Assembly (NCBI RefSeq): GCF_000024005.1
Contig: NC_013132.1
Location: forward strand, 558,001 to 622,000
Source: Chitinophaga pinensis DSM 2588
GTDB taxonomy: Bacteria > Bacteroidota > Bacteroidia > Chitinophagales > Chitinophagaceae
Length of the DNA stretch: 64,000 bases
Direction: 5' to 3'
In this document: positions 1 to 8,840 of the stretch, in pieces
How positions within the stretch are numbered: position 1 is the first letter of the stretch
Layout: each line of letters starts with the position of its first letter
The notes under the pieces: model-generated
What the model saw: only the letters and a program-made list of their open reading frames with translations
Database searches by the model: none
Told to the model about the DNA's origin: nothing
Made by a program: the position numbers and the translations under genes

Positions 1-1
1 G

Positions 2-721
2 CAATACCGTCTGGGTGCCGCACAGGGCAATCTGCCTTCCAATGATGTTTACTGCCTGGCCAAAGACCGTAATGGCAGTATATGGATCGGCACTGCCCGT
101 GGCGTTGCCATTATCAATTGTCCCGGGCAGGCCGCTGCCGATGGTTGTAATGCAATCCTTCCTGTCATTCAGCAGGACAACTTTGCCGGTTATCTCTTCC
201 AGGATGAACAAGTGACTACCATCGCTGTGGACGGCGCAAACCGCAAATGGGTCGGCACTTACAATGGTGCCTGGCTGGTGAGCGACGATGGACAATGTAT
301 CCTTGAACATTTCAATACCGGTAATAGTCCGCTACCCGACAATCACATCCACCGTATTGCCATAGATCCGAAGATAGGAGAAGTCTACTTCGCTACCGCC
401 AAAGGCCTGATGTCCTGGCATGGTACCGCCACAGCACCTGTGAGCAAAATGGAGAGAGATTCCGTGCTGGTGTTTCCGAATCCTGTGAAACATGATTATA
501 GCGCCCCTATCGCTATCCGTGGACTGGCAGATAACACCCGGGTAAAAATTACCGATATCAGTGGCAGAATGGTATACCAGACAAGAGCTCTTGGCGGACA
601 AGCCATCTGGAACGGACTGGATTATACCGGTCATCGGCCACAGTCAGGTGTTTATCTCGTATTTGTTGCAGGGGAAACAGGAGGGGAGCATGTGGTGACA
701 AAGATTGTATTCATCAATTAA
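2..721 (+). CDS. PorZ-like beta-propeller protein with T9SS sorting domain (5' partial)
   Basis: The reading frame is open from base 2 to the stop at 719-721, so only the C-terminal 239 residues lie in the window. The visible part has propeller repeats of the type DxxGxxWxGTxxG (SIWIGTARGVAII; RKWVGTYNGAWLVSDDG). After residue about 155 comes a type A T9SS C-terminal sorting domain with VFPNPV, TDISGRMV, WNG, SGVYLV and a terminal KIVFIN. Such domains direct outer-membrane export and surface attachment through the Por/Gld system, whose core genes lie 18 kb away. The propeller plus sorting domain next to recO resembles PorZ, but the first beta-propeller is outside the window. PorZ identity is therefore an inference; a generic two-component-regulator propeller protein is the alternative. 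Confidence 0.75.
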   Translation, partial: QYRLGAAQGNLPSNDVYCLAKDRNGSIWIGTARGVAIINCPGQAAADGCNAILPVIQQDNFAGYLFQDEQVTTIAVDGANRKWVGTYNGAWLVSDDGQCILEHFNTGNSPLPDNHIHRIAIDPKIGEVYFATAKGLMSWHGTATAPVSKMERDSVLVFPNPVKHDYSAPIAIRGLADNTRVKITDISGRMVYQTRALGGQAIWNGLDYTGHRPQSGVYLVFVAGETGGEHVVTKIVFIN

Positions 722-767
722 CAAGCGCTAGTCGTACATTTGAGTGCAGCAGTTGCTGTCTAGTTTT

Positions 768-1499
768 ATGTTACACAAAACCCGCGGAATAGTATTAAGA
801 ACAGTCAAATACGGCGATACCAGTGCCATCGTCAATATATTCACCGAACTATTCGGGGTACAATCCTATATGGTGAACGGCGTGCGCAGCTCCAAACCAA
901 AAGCCAAAGGCAATCTGTTCCAGCCGGGTAATATCCTGGAAATGGTCGTATACCACTATGAGCAAAAGACCATCCAGCGTATTTCTGAGTTTAAACTGGG
1001 TTATATCTATACCTCCCTGCACTTCAATATTGTGAAGAACACAGTAGCGCTTTATATGATCGAGTTGCTACAGAAAAGTCTGCGTGAACCGGAGCAGCAG
1101 GTGGACCTATACTACTTTGCCGAACAGGCTTTACAGGCGCTGGATATGGCGCCACTGGGTATTGCGGCCAATATCCCGCTTTATTTCACCCTTAAACTGG
1201 CGGAGCATCTTGGTTTCCGGCTCAATGGACGTTATTCTGAATATGCCCACTATCTCGATCTCCAGGAAGGCTCATTTACAGATCTGCCACCACATCACAG
1301 TAATTATCTTGATGCTGCGAACAGTGAGATCACAGATCGCCTGTTCCAGTGTAAAAGCTGGGAAGCATTGGACGAGATCAACATGAATAAAGATAAACGC
1401 AGAAAGCTGTTATATGCTTATCTGGATTTCTTCAGATTGCACCTGCCTGATTTCCAGGAATTAAATTCTCCCCCGATCCTGCACGAAATCCTCGACTGA
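768..1499 (+). CDS. recO: DNA repair protein RecO
   Basis: A 243-residue protein that matches RecO along its length. It begins MLHKTRGIVLRTVKYGDTSA, the typical N-terminal OB-fold start, and has an all-helical C-terminal half. RecO helps load RecA onto SSB-coated single-stranded DNA with RecR in the RecF pathway, in the cytoplasm. The frame can be extended to a GTG at 744, but the ATG at 768 matches the family N-terminus. The C-terminal part shows one cysteine and no CxxC pairs, so the zinc site of some RecO proteins is absent. It follows the PorZ-like gene by 46 nt on the same strand and converges on lpxH. Confidence 0.9.
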   Translation: MLHKTRGIVLRTVKYGDTSAIVNIFTELFGVQSYMVNGVRSSKPKAKGNLFQPGNILEMVVYHYEQKTIQRISEFKLGYIYTSLHFNIVKNTVALYMIELLQKSLREPEQQVDLYYFAEQALQALDMAPLGIAANIPLYFTLKLAEHLGFRLNGRYSEYAHYLDLQEGSFTDLPPHHSNYLDAANSEITDRLFQCKSWEALDEINMNKDKRRKLLYAYLDFFRLHLPDFQELNSPPILHEILD

Positions 1500-1526
1500 C
1501 GGAGTTTATTGCAACAGCGCGAAGCG

Positions 1527-2318
1527 CTATTTTCCATCATATATCAATTCAGTTTTCTTTCCGTCAAAGACGGCATAAGTGAAGTAATTCAGCCAGTCGC
1601 CGAGGTTAATATAGCGACTGTCAGGACCTACCTGTAAATCCAGCGGCAGGTGTCTGTGGCCGTAAATGAAGTAATCAAAATGGGCTTTCTGTAATACTTC
1701 TTTACTGTGGATAGCCAGCCATTCATTCTCTTCTCCCAGGAATTTTTCCAATTCGCCACCAGTAGCAGCACGGCTTTTACGGCTGAAGTAATTCGCCAGA
1801 CCAATTCCCCAGGAAGGATGTATCAATGAAAATAACCAGCGGCATATGGGGTTACGGAATACTTTCTTCAGCATTTTATATCCGTGATCACCAGGACCAA
1901 GACCGTCGCCGTGACCGATATAAAATCGCTTACCGCCAATATCATATGTTTTAGGTTCGTAGTGTACCGGGATTTCCAGCTCTTCTTCAAAGTAGCCGTC
2001 CATCCACATATCATGATTACCAATGAATACGGTGATGCCGATGCCTTTATCACGCAATTCAGCCAGTTTACCCAGCAGACGGGTATAGCCTTTAGGCACC
2101 ACTTCTTTGTATTCAAACCAGAAATCGAAAATATCACCTACCAGGAAGATGTGTTCAGCATCTTTCGAACAGGCATCCAGCCATTTTACAATACGCTTTT
2201 CCCTTTCTCTGCTGGCAGCAGGATTAGGAGCGCCCAGGTGAAAGTCTGATGCGAAGTAAACACGTTTGCCTTCCGGAAGAGGAATGGAATAGTCCACTGT
2301 GGACAGTCCATGCGTCAT
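1527..2318 (-). CDS. lpxH: UDP-2,3-diacylglucosamine diphosphatase (LpxH-type metallophosphoesterase)
   Basis: A 263-residue calcineurin-like phosphoesterase with all metal motifs: DFHLG (residues 25-29), GDIFDFWFEY (61-70), GNHDMW (100-105), GHGDGLG (135-141) and GHRH (220-223). GDIFDFWFEY is characteristic of LpxH, which hydrolyses UDP-2,3-diacylglucosamine to lipid X on the cytoplasmic face of the inner membrane in lipid A synthesis. The protein is slightly longer than the E. coli enzyme, as is usual in Bacteroidota. It starts at an ATG at 2318 and stands alone on the minus strand, converging on recO with 27 nt between stops. A different UDP-sugar or nucleotide phosphoesterase is possible but less likely. 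Confidence 0.87.
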   Translation of the reverse strand: MTHGLSTVDYSIPLPEGKRVYFASDFHLGAPNPAASREREKRIVKWLDACSKDAEHIFLVGDIFDFWFEYKEVVPKGYTRLLGKLAELRDKGIGITVFIGNHDMWMDGYFEEELEIPVHYEPKTYDIGGKRFYIGHGDGLGPGDHGYKMLKKVFRNPICRWLFSLIHPSWGIGLANYFSRKSRAATGGELEKFLGEENEWLAIHSKEVLQKAHFDYFIYGHRHLPLDLQVGPDSRYINLGDWLNYFTYAVFDGKKTELIYDGK

Positions 2319-2422
2319 AGATGATGATATTTATCCGGTCTGTATTGTTTGAAACAACAGACCGCTGATGATGAAGCGATTTGCACCGCGAAGTAATAGA
2401 TAAGTCTTTAAGAAAACAACCC

Positions 2423-2869
2423 TCATGGTTTCTTTATACCCGATTCCAGGTAAGCGGACTCGATATCTGTCAGATCTGCCTTCACAGGATCACTATAACC
2501 GTTGTACAGGAATATCTCCCAGGAGTACTTCGGATGAACCAGACTGAGATAGAACACTTCGCCGTTCGGTTTGATAAATTTCAGCAGTGTAGCGCTTGTG
2601 CTGACCACCTTCACACCTTTAGCGGCAAGGTAAGCACTGTCGTCAGTCTGTGTACTTTTATTAATTGCTTCAAGAGAAGGGAAGCCTTTTTCACCGATAG
2701 CGGCTTTCAGCGAGCGTAATTTATCCCCTGCAGGTCTGAAGATAACAGCGCTGGGTTCTTTTACGATGAAGGTATTAATGGTATCTACTGTGGCGGTACG
2801 CTGCTCGGAAGACTGTCCACATGACGCCAGCAGAACAGCAGCAAAAAGAATTAGGAATAACCTGGTCAT
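2423..2869 (-). CDS. small lipoprotein of unknown function
   Basis: A 148-residue protein beginning MTRLFLILFAAVLLASCGQ, a lipoprotein signal peptide with lipobox LASC, so it is probably anchored to the inner or outer membrane from the periplasmic side. The frame could be extended upstream to 2920, but that would place non-signal residues before the hydrophobic core, so the ATG at 2869 is chosen. I do not recognise a domain in the mature part (residues 19-148). It lies 84 nt downstream of the LUD-domain gene on the same strand and could be the last gene of the rsfS-ftsH transcript. Confidence 0.7.
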   Translation of the reverse strand: MTRLFLILFAAVLLASCGQSSEQRTATVDTINTFIVKEPSAVIFRPAGDKLRSLKAAIGEKGFPSLEAINKSTQTDDSAYLAAKGVKVVSTSATLLKFIKPNGEVFYLSLVHPKYSWEIFLYNGYSDPVKADLTDIESAYLESGIKKP

Positions 2870-2953
2870 AGTGGCCCGTATAACATGATCATTTAAAAGA
2901 ACAGCGCATGATAGGATCACGCGCTGCTCAAATATGCTTTATTGTTTACAAAT

Positions 2954-3589
2954 CTATTCATCCAACAGGAACACATATACCTCTCGCGGGCCATGTATTC
3001 CGACTACCAGTGTTTTCTCGATGTCTGCGGTACGACTGGGACCGGAGGCAAAGGAGATAGAGGAGGGTAGATCACCGTGATACTTTTCTTTCAGACGGGC
3101 GATTGCATCTTTGAGATCGAATACCAGCTGATGTGTGTAAGCGATCACTATATGCACCGGTGTGTAAACCGGTAAGGCCCTTCCGGAAGCTTGTGCGGCG
3201 CTCAGCACCATAGTGCCTGTACGCGCTACCAGCATCTCACAGTCTGTGATCGCTGCCTCCGCAGTATGCATATCTCCTTTATTCATAAAAGGAAACTGCT
3301 TTAACTGAAACTGCTCCATCAGGGATGGCGTCTGGCAGTGTATGTCTTTCCAGTCTTTGGATTCGACTAATGCCGCCAGGTTGTCCAGCAGTTCGTTTTT
3401 ACTGGTGCAGAAAATGAACTTCCCCTGTAAGCGGGCAAATTCTTCTGCGAATTTCATCTCCAGCCCATCATGTTCCTTCACAAAAACGGAACTGTTGCCC
3501 TCCGAGTTAGGGAAGGGCAACTGCACCGACTGACTCAATGCGTTTCGTACTCTCTTGAGGATGTTTTCCTTCGCAGGAGAAATCTTCAT
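2954..3589 (-). CDS. LUD-domain protein, LutC/YkgG-like
   Basis: A 211-residue protein with the LUD (DUF162) fold. The signature is TGTMVLS near residue 125 and a GPSRTADIEKTLVVGIHGP stretch near the end, as in LutC. LutC is a subunit of the LutABC lactate-oxidising complex, but no lutA or lutB-like iron-sulfur gene is present here. Its stop lies next to the rest of the minus-strand group and its start is 6 nt after the ftsH stop, so the two are probably co-transcribed and perhaps translationally coupled. The family assignment is secure; the substrate is unknown. A housekeeping role linked to FtsH or envelope quality is an inference from position only. Confidence 0.8.
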   Translation of the reverse strand: MKISPAKENILKRVRNALSQSVQLPFPNSEGNSSVFVKEHDGLEMKFAEEFARLQGKFIFCTSKNELLDNLAALVESKDWKDIHCQTPSLMEQFQLKQFPFMNKGDMHTAEAAITDCEMLVARTGTMVLSAAQASGRALPVYTPVHIVIAYTHQLVFDLKDAIARLKEKYHGDLPSSISFASGPSRTADIEKTLVVGIHGPREVYVFLLDE

Positions 3590-3595
3590 AATAGC

Positions 3596-5617
3596 TTACG
3601 CGTTAGCAGGTGTAGGTGAAGGATTGATGATATCGGTAGGATGTACGCCGTCAGTGGTCATACCTTCCTTGTTTGCGATATGCTCACGGTGAACATCCCA
3701 AGGACGTTTACCGATCAATCTTTCCAGATCTGCCTGGTACAATACTTCTTTTTTCAGCAGTTCCTGCGCCAGCGCTTTCACGTTGTCCAGTTTATCGGTT
3801 AGCAGGGTTTTGGTACGCTGATAAGCCTTTTCGATCAGGAGACGAACTTCTTCGTCGATCATTTTGGCTGTTTCTTCAGAGTAAGGTTTAGTGAATGACT
3901 GATCGCTGTTAGGATCGTAGAAAGACACGTTACCAACCTTATCGTTCATACCATACACGGTTACCATTGCATAAGCCATACGGGTAATTACCTGCAGGTC
4001 ATTCTGGGCGCCGGTAGATACTTTACCAAAAACGATGTCTTCAACTGCACGACCACCAAGAGTCATACAGATATCGTCCAGCAGTTGTTCGGTATTATAG
4101 AGGTACTGTTCTTTCGGCAGATATTGTGCATAACCTAATGCTGCTACACCACGGGGAACGATTGTTACTTTCACCAGCGGATTAGCGTGCTCAAGGTACC
4201 AGCCACAGATAGCGTGACCAGCTTCGTGGTATGCGATCACTTCTTTCTCTTCCGGAGAAATGATCTTGTTTTTCTTTTCCAGACCACCGATCACCCTGTC
4301 TACTGCATCATTGAAATCTTCCATTTCAACCTCAGTCTTGCCTTTACGGGCAGCGATCAGAGCAGCCTCGTTACAAACGTTGGCGATGTCTGCACCGGCA
4401 AAGCCAGGAGTCATTGAAGCCAGTTTCTTAATATCGAGGTTTGGAGAAGTTTTGATTGGTTTCAGATGCACGTCGAAGATGTGCTCACGGCCATTCAGGT
4501 CTGGTTTATCGATAGAGATCTGACGGTCGAAACGTCCCGGACGTAGCAGCGCGCTGTCCAGTACATCCGGACGGTTGGTAGCAGCCAGGATGATGATACC
4601 GCTGTCGGTACCGAAACCATCCATTTCTACCAGCAGCTGGTTCAGGGTATTTTCACGCTCGTCATTACTCATCATTACATTCTTACCTCTGGCACGTCCG
4701 ATCGCATCGATCTCGTCAATGAAGATGATACAAGGCGCTTTCTCACGAGCCTGTTTGAACAGGTCACGCACACGGCTTGCACCCACACCTACGAACAATT
4801 CAACGAAATCAGAACCTGACATGGAGAAGAAAGGTACCTGGGCTTCGCCTGCCATTGCTTTCGCCAGCAGGGTCTTACCTGTACCGGGAGGACCTACCAG
4901 TAATGCGCCCTTAGGAATCTTACCTCCCAGAGCGGTATATTTTTTCGGATTCTTCAGGAAATCAACGATCTCCATCACTTCCACTTTCGCTTCATCCAGA
5001 CCGGCTACATCACTGAAAGTAATATTTACACGGGTACCCTTGTCAAACAGTGTCGCTTTGGATTTACCAATGTTGAAGATGCCACCTGGACCACCACTAC
5101 CACCGGCAGGGCCACCCATTTTACGCATCAGCAGTATCCACAATCCAATCAGCAGCACCAGTGGGAGCAGCAGTTGAACAAATGGTTCGAACCAGCTCTG
5201 TCTGTCCTCATACGTCACTTTCACCTGATCTTCCAGAGGGACTCCGGCCTGTGCCTTGTCAAGGTCGGCCTTAAAACTCTCTTCACTACCAATTGAGAAG
5301 CGGAAATGAGGGCCTTGATTAGGAGAGCCAAGACGGTTCTTGGATACCTTGTCGAATTTAGACTCAGGGAGTCTGTCCTTCTTAATGTAGACCTCTACGG
5401 ATTTTTTATTCACTACTACCAGCTTGTCTACATCACCTGGTTTCAGGTAATTGAGCTGGAACTCCTGGAAACTCAGCTCTTTGGGTCCGGCGCCAAAGTT
5501 AGCGAAGTTCATTGCCAGCAAAGCTACCCCGATAAAAGCATACACCCAGTATATGTTGAACTTTGGTCCTTTCTTTGGCGTTTTGTCTCCCTTGTTGAAG
5601 TTGTTGCCTCTTTCCAT
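3596..5617 (-). CDS. ftsH: ATP-dependent zinc metalloprotease FtsH
   Basis: A 673-residue membrane-bound AAA+ protease with every expected element. There is a first transmembrane segment at about residues 23-42, a periplasmic FtsH_ext region, and a second segment at about 146-164. Walker A GPPGTGKT is at 242-249, Walker B IIFIDEID at 297-304, and the second region of homology with RPGRFDR at about 359-365. The zinc-protease motif HEAGH is at 464-468. FtsH forms a hexamer in the inner membrane that degrades misfolded membrane proteins and regulators. It lies between rsfS (46 nt upstream) and a LUD gene, a common Bacteroidota order. A long Gly/Pro-rich linker follows the second segment (about 169-180). 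Confidence 0.97.
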   Translation of the reverse strand: MERGNNFNKGDKTPKKGPKFNIYWVYAFIGVALLAMNFANFGAGPKELSFQEFQLNYLKPGDVDKLVVVNKKSVEVYIKKDRLPESKFDKVSKNRLGSPNQGPHFRFSIGSEESFKADLDKAQAGVPLEDQVKVTYEDRQSWFEPFVQLLLPLVLLIGLWILLMRKMGGPAGGSGGPGGIFNIGKSKATLFDKGTRVNITFSDVAGLDEAKVEVMEIVDFLKNPKKYTALGGKIPKGALLVGPPGTGKTLLAKAMAGEAQVPFFSMSGSDFVELFVGVGASRVRDLFKQAREKAPCIIFIDEIDAIGRARGKNVMMSNDERENTLNQLLVEMDGFGTDSGIIILAATNRPDVLDSALLRPGRFDRQISIDKPDLNGREHIFDVHLKPIKTSPNLDIKKLASMTPGFAGADIANVCNEAALIAARKGKTEVEMEDFNDAVDRVIGGLEKKNKIISPEEKEVIAYHEAGHAICGWYLEHANPLVKVTIVPRGVAALGYAQYLPKEQYLYNTEQLLDDICMTLGGRAVEDIVFGKVSTGAQNDLQVITRMAYAMVTVYGMNDKVGNVSFYDPNSDQSFTKPYSEETAKMIDEEVRLLIEKAYQRTKTLLTDKLDNVKALAQELLKKEVLYQADLERLIGKRPWDVHREHIANKEGMTTDGVHPTDIINPSPTPANA

Positions 5618-5663
5618 AATCTTACGATCCTTTTTTAAGGATGTCTGTAATAGTTAAAAGTTA

Positions 5664-6071
5664 TTAGTTCGTATCATTATGCTCCATTCGTTCTGCATCA
5701 CTCCACATATCTTCCAGGCTGTAAAACTGCCTGGCCTCAGGTTGGAATACATGCACCACAACATTCACATAATCTACAAGTATCCATTGTTGCGCGGTAA
5801 AACCCTCATGTTTATAAGGCTCTTCGCCGATGTGTTTCGACACCTGGTCTTCCACGTAGTCGGCTATCGCCCTAACCTGTGTGTTGGAGTTAGCCTCACA
5901 TATAACAAAGAAATCAGCCACAGCTTCAGGAATCTGGCGCAGATCCAGAGAAACAATATTTTCTCCCTTTTTTTCCTGGATGGCCTTGATGATGGTGGAA
6001 AAAATCTCGCTTTCTCTACTCAAGCGCGTTAACGCTTTCTTTCTCGTACTCAGAACGGTTAAGGGTGCCAA
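5664..6071 (-). CDS. rsfS: ribosomal silencing factor RsfS
   Basis: A 135-residue protein of the RsfS/YbeB/Iojap family. The core reads ADFFVICEANSNTQVRAIAD, then EPYKHEG, and WILVDYVNVVVHVF with a catalytic-like fold that is inactive in this family. RsfS binds ribosomal protein uL14 and blocks subunit joining when nutrients are scarce. No ATG lies in frame near the N-terminus. The best start is a TTG at 6069-6071, about 37 nt downstream of a TAnnTTTG-type promoter box at 6108-6115 on this strand. It heads the rsfS-ftsH-LUD group and is divergent from birA. Confidence 0.92.
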   Translation of the reverse strand: MAPLTVLSTRKKALTRLSRESEIFSTIIKAIQEKKGENIVSLDLRQIPEAVADFFVICEANSNTQVRAIADYVEDQVSKHIGEEPYKHEGFTAQQWILVDYVNVVVHVFQPEARQFYSLEDMWSDAERMEHNDTN

Positions 6072-6107
6072 TAAAATCTCTTTTGGTTAAAAATAATCTT
6101 TAATTGT

Positions 6108-6115
6108 CAAAATTA
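6108..6115 (-). promoter_or_regulatory. -7 promoter box for rsfS-ftsH
   Basis: The minus strand reads TAATTTTG here, an exact match to the Bacteroidota -7 consensus TAnnTTTG. The spacing to the rsfS TTG start gives a leader of about 30 nt. A clear -33 TTTG is not visible at the ideal distance. Confidence 0.45.
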
Positions 6116-6248
6116 CTAAAGAAGGAGCAAATAAACGCCGGAATATGATATTGTTACAATGTGCAATAATCAATGATGTACAGTACTTTATCGCCTATAA
6201 ATCATACACTTGTCTAATACCCCTGCTCTTATGCCAGCGCCTGGCCGA

Positions 6249-6280
6249 TTGTTAAGAAAAAGATAAAATGAGTTACTTTG
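6249..6280 (+). promoter_or_regulatory. promoter for birA
   Basis: TTG at 6249-6251 is followed after 21 nt by TTACTTTG at 6273-6280 (7 of 8 to TAnnTTTG). This places the start of transcription about 26 nt before the birA GTG, which supports that non-ATG start. Confidence 0.5.
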
Positions 6281-6311
6281 CTCTCAAAATAAATCAGAAA
6301 AGAATTTTTCA

Positions 6312-7055
6312 GTGATCGGACAGCCATTATATATTTTAGACACAGTAGACAGCACCAATAACTATGCCATGGAGCAGGTAAATACCGGCCATGTGACACC
6401 CGGTACAGCCTGGTTTGCCATGGAGCAAACTGCAGGAAAAGGACAACGTGGTAAACAATGGTCGTCTCCCCCGGGAGAAAATCTCATGCTCTCTATTGCC
6501 CTGCAACCGGGCACACTGCCTCTTTCCAGACAATTCATGCTTAGCGTTGTAATATCACTCAGCACCTATGACTGGTTCAGTAAATATGCCGGTGATGAAA
6601 CCGGAATTAAGTGGAGTAATGATCTTTACTGGCGTGACAGAAAGGCAGGTGGTATCCTGATCGAAAACGTCTTACGTGGCACTACATGGCAATATGCCAT
6701 CGTGGGTATAGGGGTTAACCTGAACCAGACCAGCTTCCCTCCGCATCTCAGCAATCCCGTATCCCTCAAGCAGATCACAGGAAAAGACTGGGATCCTATT
6801 GAGCTGACACGCACCCTTTGCGCCTGCCTGGAAGAGAGAATGAAACTGTTGCATCCTGCGCATTACAACACCCTTCTGGACGAGTATAAAAGCAAACTTT
6901 TCCGGTTCAATAAAGCAGGTACGTACCGCATGAACGGGGAGTTATTTGAGGGCATTATCCGCGATGTACTTCCTGATGGAAAACTCTGCCTTGAAAAGGA
7001 CGGAGAGATCCTGCAGCTGGGCTTTGGCGAAGTAGAGTTCGTTATTGTAAAATAG
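6312..7055 (+). CDS. birA: biotin--[acetyl-CoA-carboxylase] ligase
   Basis: A 247-residue biotin protein ligase with the usual motifs: DSTN near residue 13, QTAGKGQRGKQWSSPPGENLM (biotin-binding GRGRxG-like loop) at 39-60, and KWSNDLYW plus GGILIE at about 100-117. It attaches biotin to acyl-CoA carboxylase carrier proteins via biotinyl-AMP in the cytoplasm. There is no N-terminal winged helix, so it is a monofunctional class I enzyme, not a repressor. It starts with GTG (MIGQPLYILDTVDSTN); the nearest upstream ATG is out of frame. The stop is 1 nt from the stop of the convergent glycosyltransferase gene. Confidence 0.93.
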   Translation: MIGQPLYILDTVDSTNNYAMEQVNTGHVTPGTAWFAMEQTAGKGQRGKQWSSPPGENLMLSIALQPGTLPLSRQFMLSVVISLSTYDWFSKYAGDETGIKWSNDLYWRDRKAGGILIENVLRGTTWQYAIVGIGVNLNQTSFPPHLSNPVSLKQITGKDWDPIELTRTLCACLEERMKLLHPAHYNTLLDEYKSKLFRFNKAGTYRMNGELFEGIIRDVLPDGKLCLEKDGEILQLGFGEVEFVIVK

Positions 7056-7056
7056 C

Positions 7057-8589
7057 TTATTTCCAAGCCCTGAAACTGGCTTGTTCCTGCCGTTGCCATT
7101 CAAACAATTTCGCAGGAAAAACAGGTGATATTCCCTGCAACAGGTATACCCCGGTGCCATATTCTCTTGCCAGAACGTCATTGATCTGTCCGGTTTTGAC
7201 GTCTCCGGACGCATATTTCCGGACATATTCCATCGGCGCTTCTCCCACTACGATCAGGTAGTGCAGACTGTCCATTTTTGGAAACCAGCATACATAATCG
7301 GCACTAAAGGTGATCGCCGGACGAAGCGCCTTTCCTGCATAGTAGTTAATAGCGCCTGCCTGTCCGTAGTTGTCGCAGAGTATCAGGGTATTTTTCCGTT
7401 CGCTGTCAGGTACCTGCTGATAAGTCTTCACTGCCAGATCAGCCAGTTCCCGCCAACCCCGCATATCAGCAAAATCCTGTGGCAGATCATGCAATTTACC
7501 ATCCTCCCATCTGCAGAATATTTCGCGTCTCAGCGGCGTCATAGCGGCATATAACTGCTGTGGGGACAGTACAGGAAATATCAGCCGGAATAACCACACA
7601 GTAGGAAATATGATCAGAAAAGCCCATACCGGCCGCAGATATCGTAACCATCCTTTTGAAAAAAGCCGCTCCCAATAGACACCTCCAAGCGCCAGTAATA
7701 TGGGATAGATCCCGTACGCATAATATCCTTTCGCCTTCAGGTAGATGAACAGCGCCATTACCAGCAGAAAAGTCCAGCCAATAAAACGATAAGGGCGGAA
7801 AGGAGCATACCAGATCAGCGATAGCAATGCTGTTATCCAGATCAGGCTACCTATCAGGAAAATGCCCAACTGGTCTTTCACAAAACCCATCCGTTCTACA
7901 TTCACCAGTTGCGTCTCTGCCAGTTCATGCATATGATGTATCACCGGCATACCGTTTTGTAGCTGCCAGATTACATTGGGCGATGCCAGCAGACAAGCAA
8001 TCAGCAGACCGCCATACAGGTATTTATCAAGGAATATTTTTCGTTGTGAAGAGATCAACAATGCAGGTAGCAAACCGGCTACCAGGAATAGTACATTGTA
8101 TTTATTCAGGAAGGCGATACCTGTAGTCAATCCAAGCCACAATAGCAGCCTGGAATTCCCCTCTTTTACGTAACGTATCAACAGGTAAAGCATCAGCGTC
8201 CAGGCCAGGATATCTGCACTATTTGGCTGAAACAGGGTATTGATTCTCGACAAGGCAGAACACAGAAACAGCAGTCCTGCGATCAGTTGTGCATACCATC
8301 CACCCTTCAGTAATTCGACAGTCTTCCAGATCAGCAACATGGTCAATGCGCCAAACAGGGCAGGGAAGAAGCGCACCCAATGCATACCGCCGCCAAGCGC
8401 TTTTATGAGCAGTGAAATAAATGCCGTAAACGGTGGCACTGAAAGATAGCCTGCTGCCAGATGATTGGCCTGGTCCAGGTGAAGGTATTCATCTCTATGC
8501 AGGTCATAACCGGCATATATAGCCCAATAGTTAAAAGTCAGTTTGAAAAGGAGAAAAAAGATCAGTAGCAGATAAGGCCGTCCGGACAT
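7057..8589 (-). CDS. GT-C family membrane glycosyltransferase (ArnT/PMT-like, GT39/GT83)
   Basis: A 510-residue polytopic inner-membrane protein with around ten hydrophobic segments in the first 350 residues. After the first segment it has GYDLHRDEYLHLDQANHLAAG (about residues 28-48), the periplasmic DE-type catalytic loop of GT-C enzymes that use polyprenyl-phosphate sugars. The next block, PPFTAFISLL, is also typical. The C-terminal 150 residues form a soluble periplasmic domain. The ATG at 8589 is preferred to a TTG at 8601. The acceptor (lipid A, protein or another glycan) cannot be read from the sequence. It has its own leader with a terminator-like hairpin immediately upstream. Confidence 0.8.
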   Translation of the reverse strand: MSGRPYLLLIFFLLFKLTFNYWAIYAGYDLHRDEYLHLDQANHLAAGYLSVPPFTAFISLLIKALGGGMHWVRFFPALFGALTMLLIWKTVELLKGGWYAQLIAGLLFLCSALSRINTLFQPNSADILAWTLMLYLLIRYVKEGNSRLLLWLGLTTGIAFLNKYNVLFLVAGLLPALLISSQRKIFLDKYLYGGLLIACLLASPNVIWQLQNGMPVIHHMHELAETQLVNVERMGFVKDQLGIFLIGSLIWITALLSLIWYAPFRPYRFIGWTFLLVMALFIYLKAKGYYAYGIYPILLALGGVYWERLFSKGWLRYLRPVWAFLIIFPTVWLFRLIFPVLSPQQLYAAMTPLRREIFCRWEDGKLHDLPQDFADMRGWRELADLAVKTYQQVPDSERKNTLILCDNYGQAGAINYYAGKALRPAITFSADYVCWFPKMDSLHYLIVVGEAPMEYVRKYASGDVKTGQINDVLAREYGTGVYLLQGISPVFPAKLFEWQRQEQASFRAWK

Positions 8590-8622
8590 TCGAAATAACA
8601 ATGAATACAGTGAAAAAAGAAA

Positions 8623-8678
8623 GGGCTACATGTCATCATTACTACAGCCATAGGTATGGAATTAATAACATGTAGCCC
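8623..8678 (-). terminator. terminator-like hairpin in the leader of the GT-C gene
   Basis: GGGCTACATGT at 8623-8633 and its exact complement at 8668-8678 form an 11-bp stem. A smaller inner hairpin (CCATA/TATGG) lies inside the loop. On the minus strand the stem is followed by TTTCTTTTTT (8622 down to about 8613), the pattern of an intrinsic terminator. No annotated minus-strand gene ends upstream of it. It therefore acts either as an attenuator for the glycosyltransferase or as the end of a small RNA. Confidence 0.6.
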
Positions 8679-8687
8679 GATATAAAG

Positions 8688-8763
8688 AATCTTGTATTAC
8701 TGCAACAGATAGTTGGTTTAAATAGGCAGTTCATCAAAAAGACCAGTTGATGAAAACAAGATT
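8688..8763 (-). ncRNA. candidate structured leader or small RNA (multi-helix)
   Basis: On the minus strand the transcript could fold into an 8-bp closing helix (8756-8763 with 8688-8695, AATCTTGT/ACAAGATT). This encloses an 8-bp hairpin (8747-8754 with 8730-8737, TTCATCAA/TTGATGAA) and a shorter helix (8726-8729 with 8700-8703). It lies between a promoter box and a terminator-like hairpin. The helices are seen in the sequence; function and class (riboswitch-like leader or independent sRNA) are inference. I recognise no known Rfam family. Confidence 0.35.
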
Positions 8764-8798
8764 TTGGTTGATAAAGGTTGACCTCAAGTTGTGAAATA

Positions 8799-8840
8799 TT
8801 TGTTAATTTATCAAAACTAAATTTGCAACATTGCTACAAA
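8799..8840. promoter_or_regulatory. overlapping divergent promoters
   Basis: TAAATTTG at 8818-8825 (plus strand) and TAGTTTTG on the minus strand (8819 down to 8812) are both exact TAnnTTTG boxes and share two bases. The minus-strand box has TTTG at 8840-8837 with 17 nt spacing. The plus-strand box has TTTG at 8799-8802 with 15 nt spacing. They would serve the minus-strand leader/GT-C gene and the AraC gene. Confidence 0.45.

Noticed and set aside
2336..2364. Hairpin after the small lipoprotein gene (CGGTCTGT/ACAGACCG)
   Set aside because: There is no T-run on either side, so terminator status is not supported.
4575..5177. A 200-codon Ser/Pro-rich frame antisense to ftsH
   Set aside because: Low-complexity shadow of the AAA+ domain.
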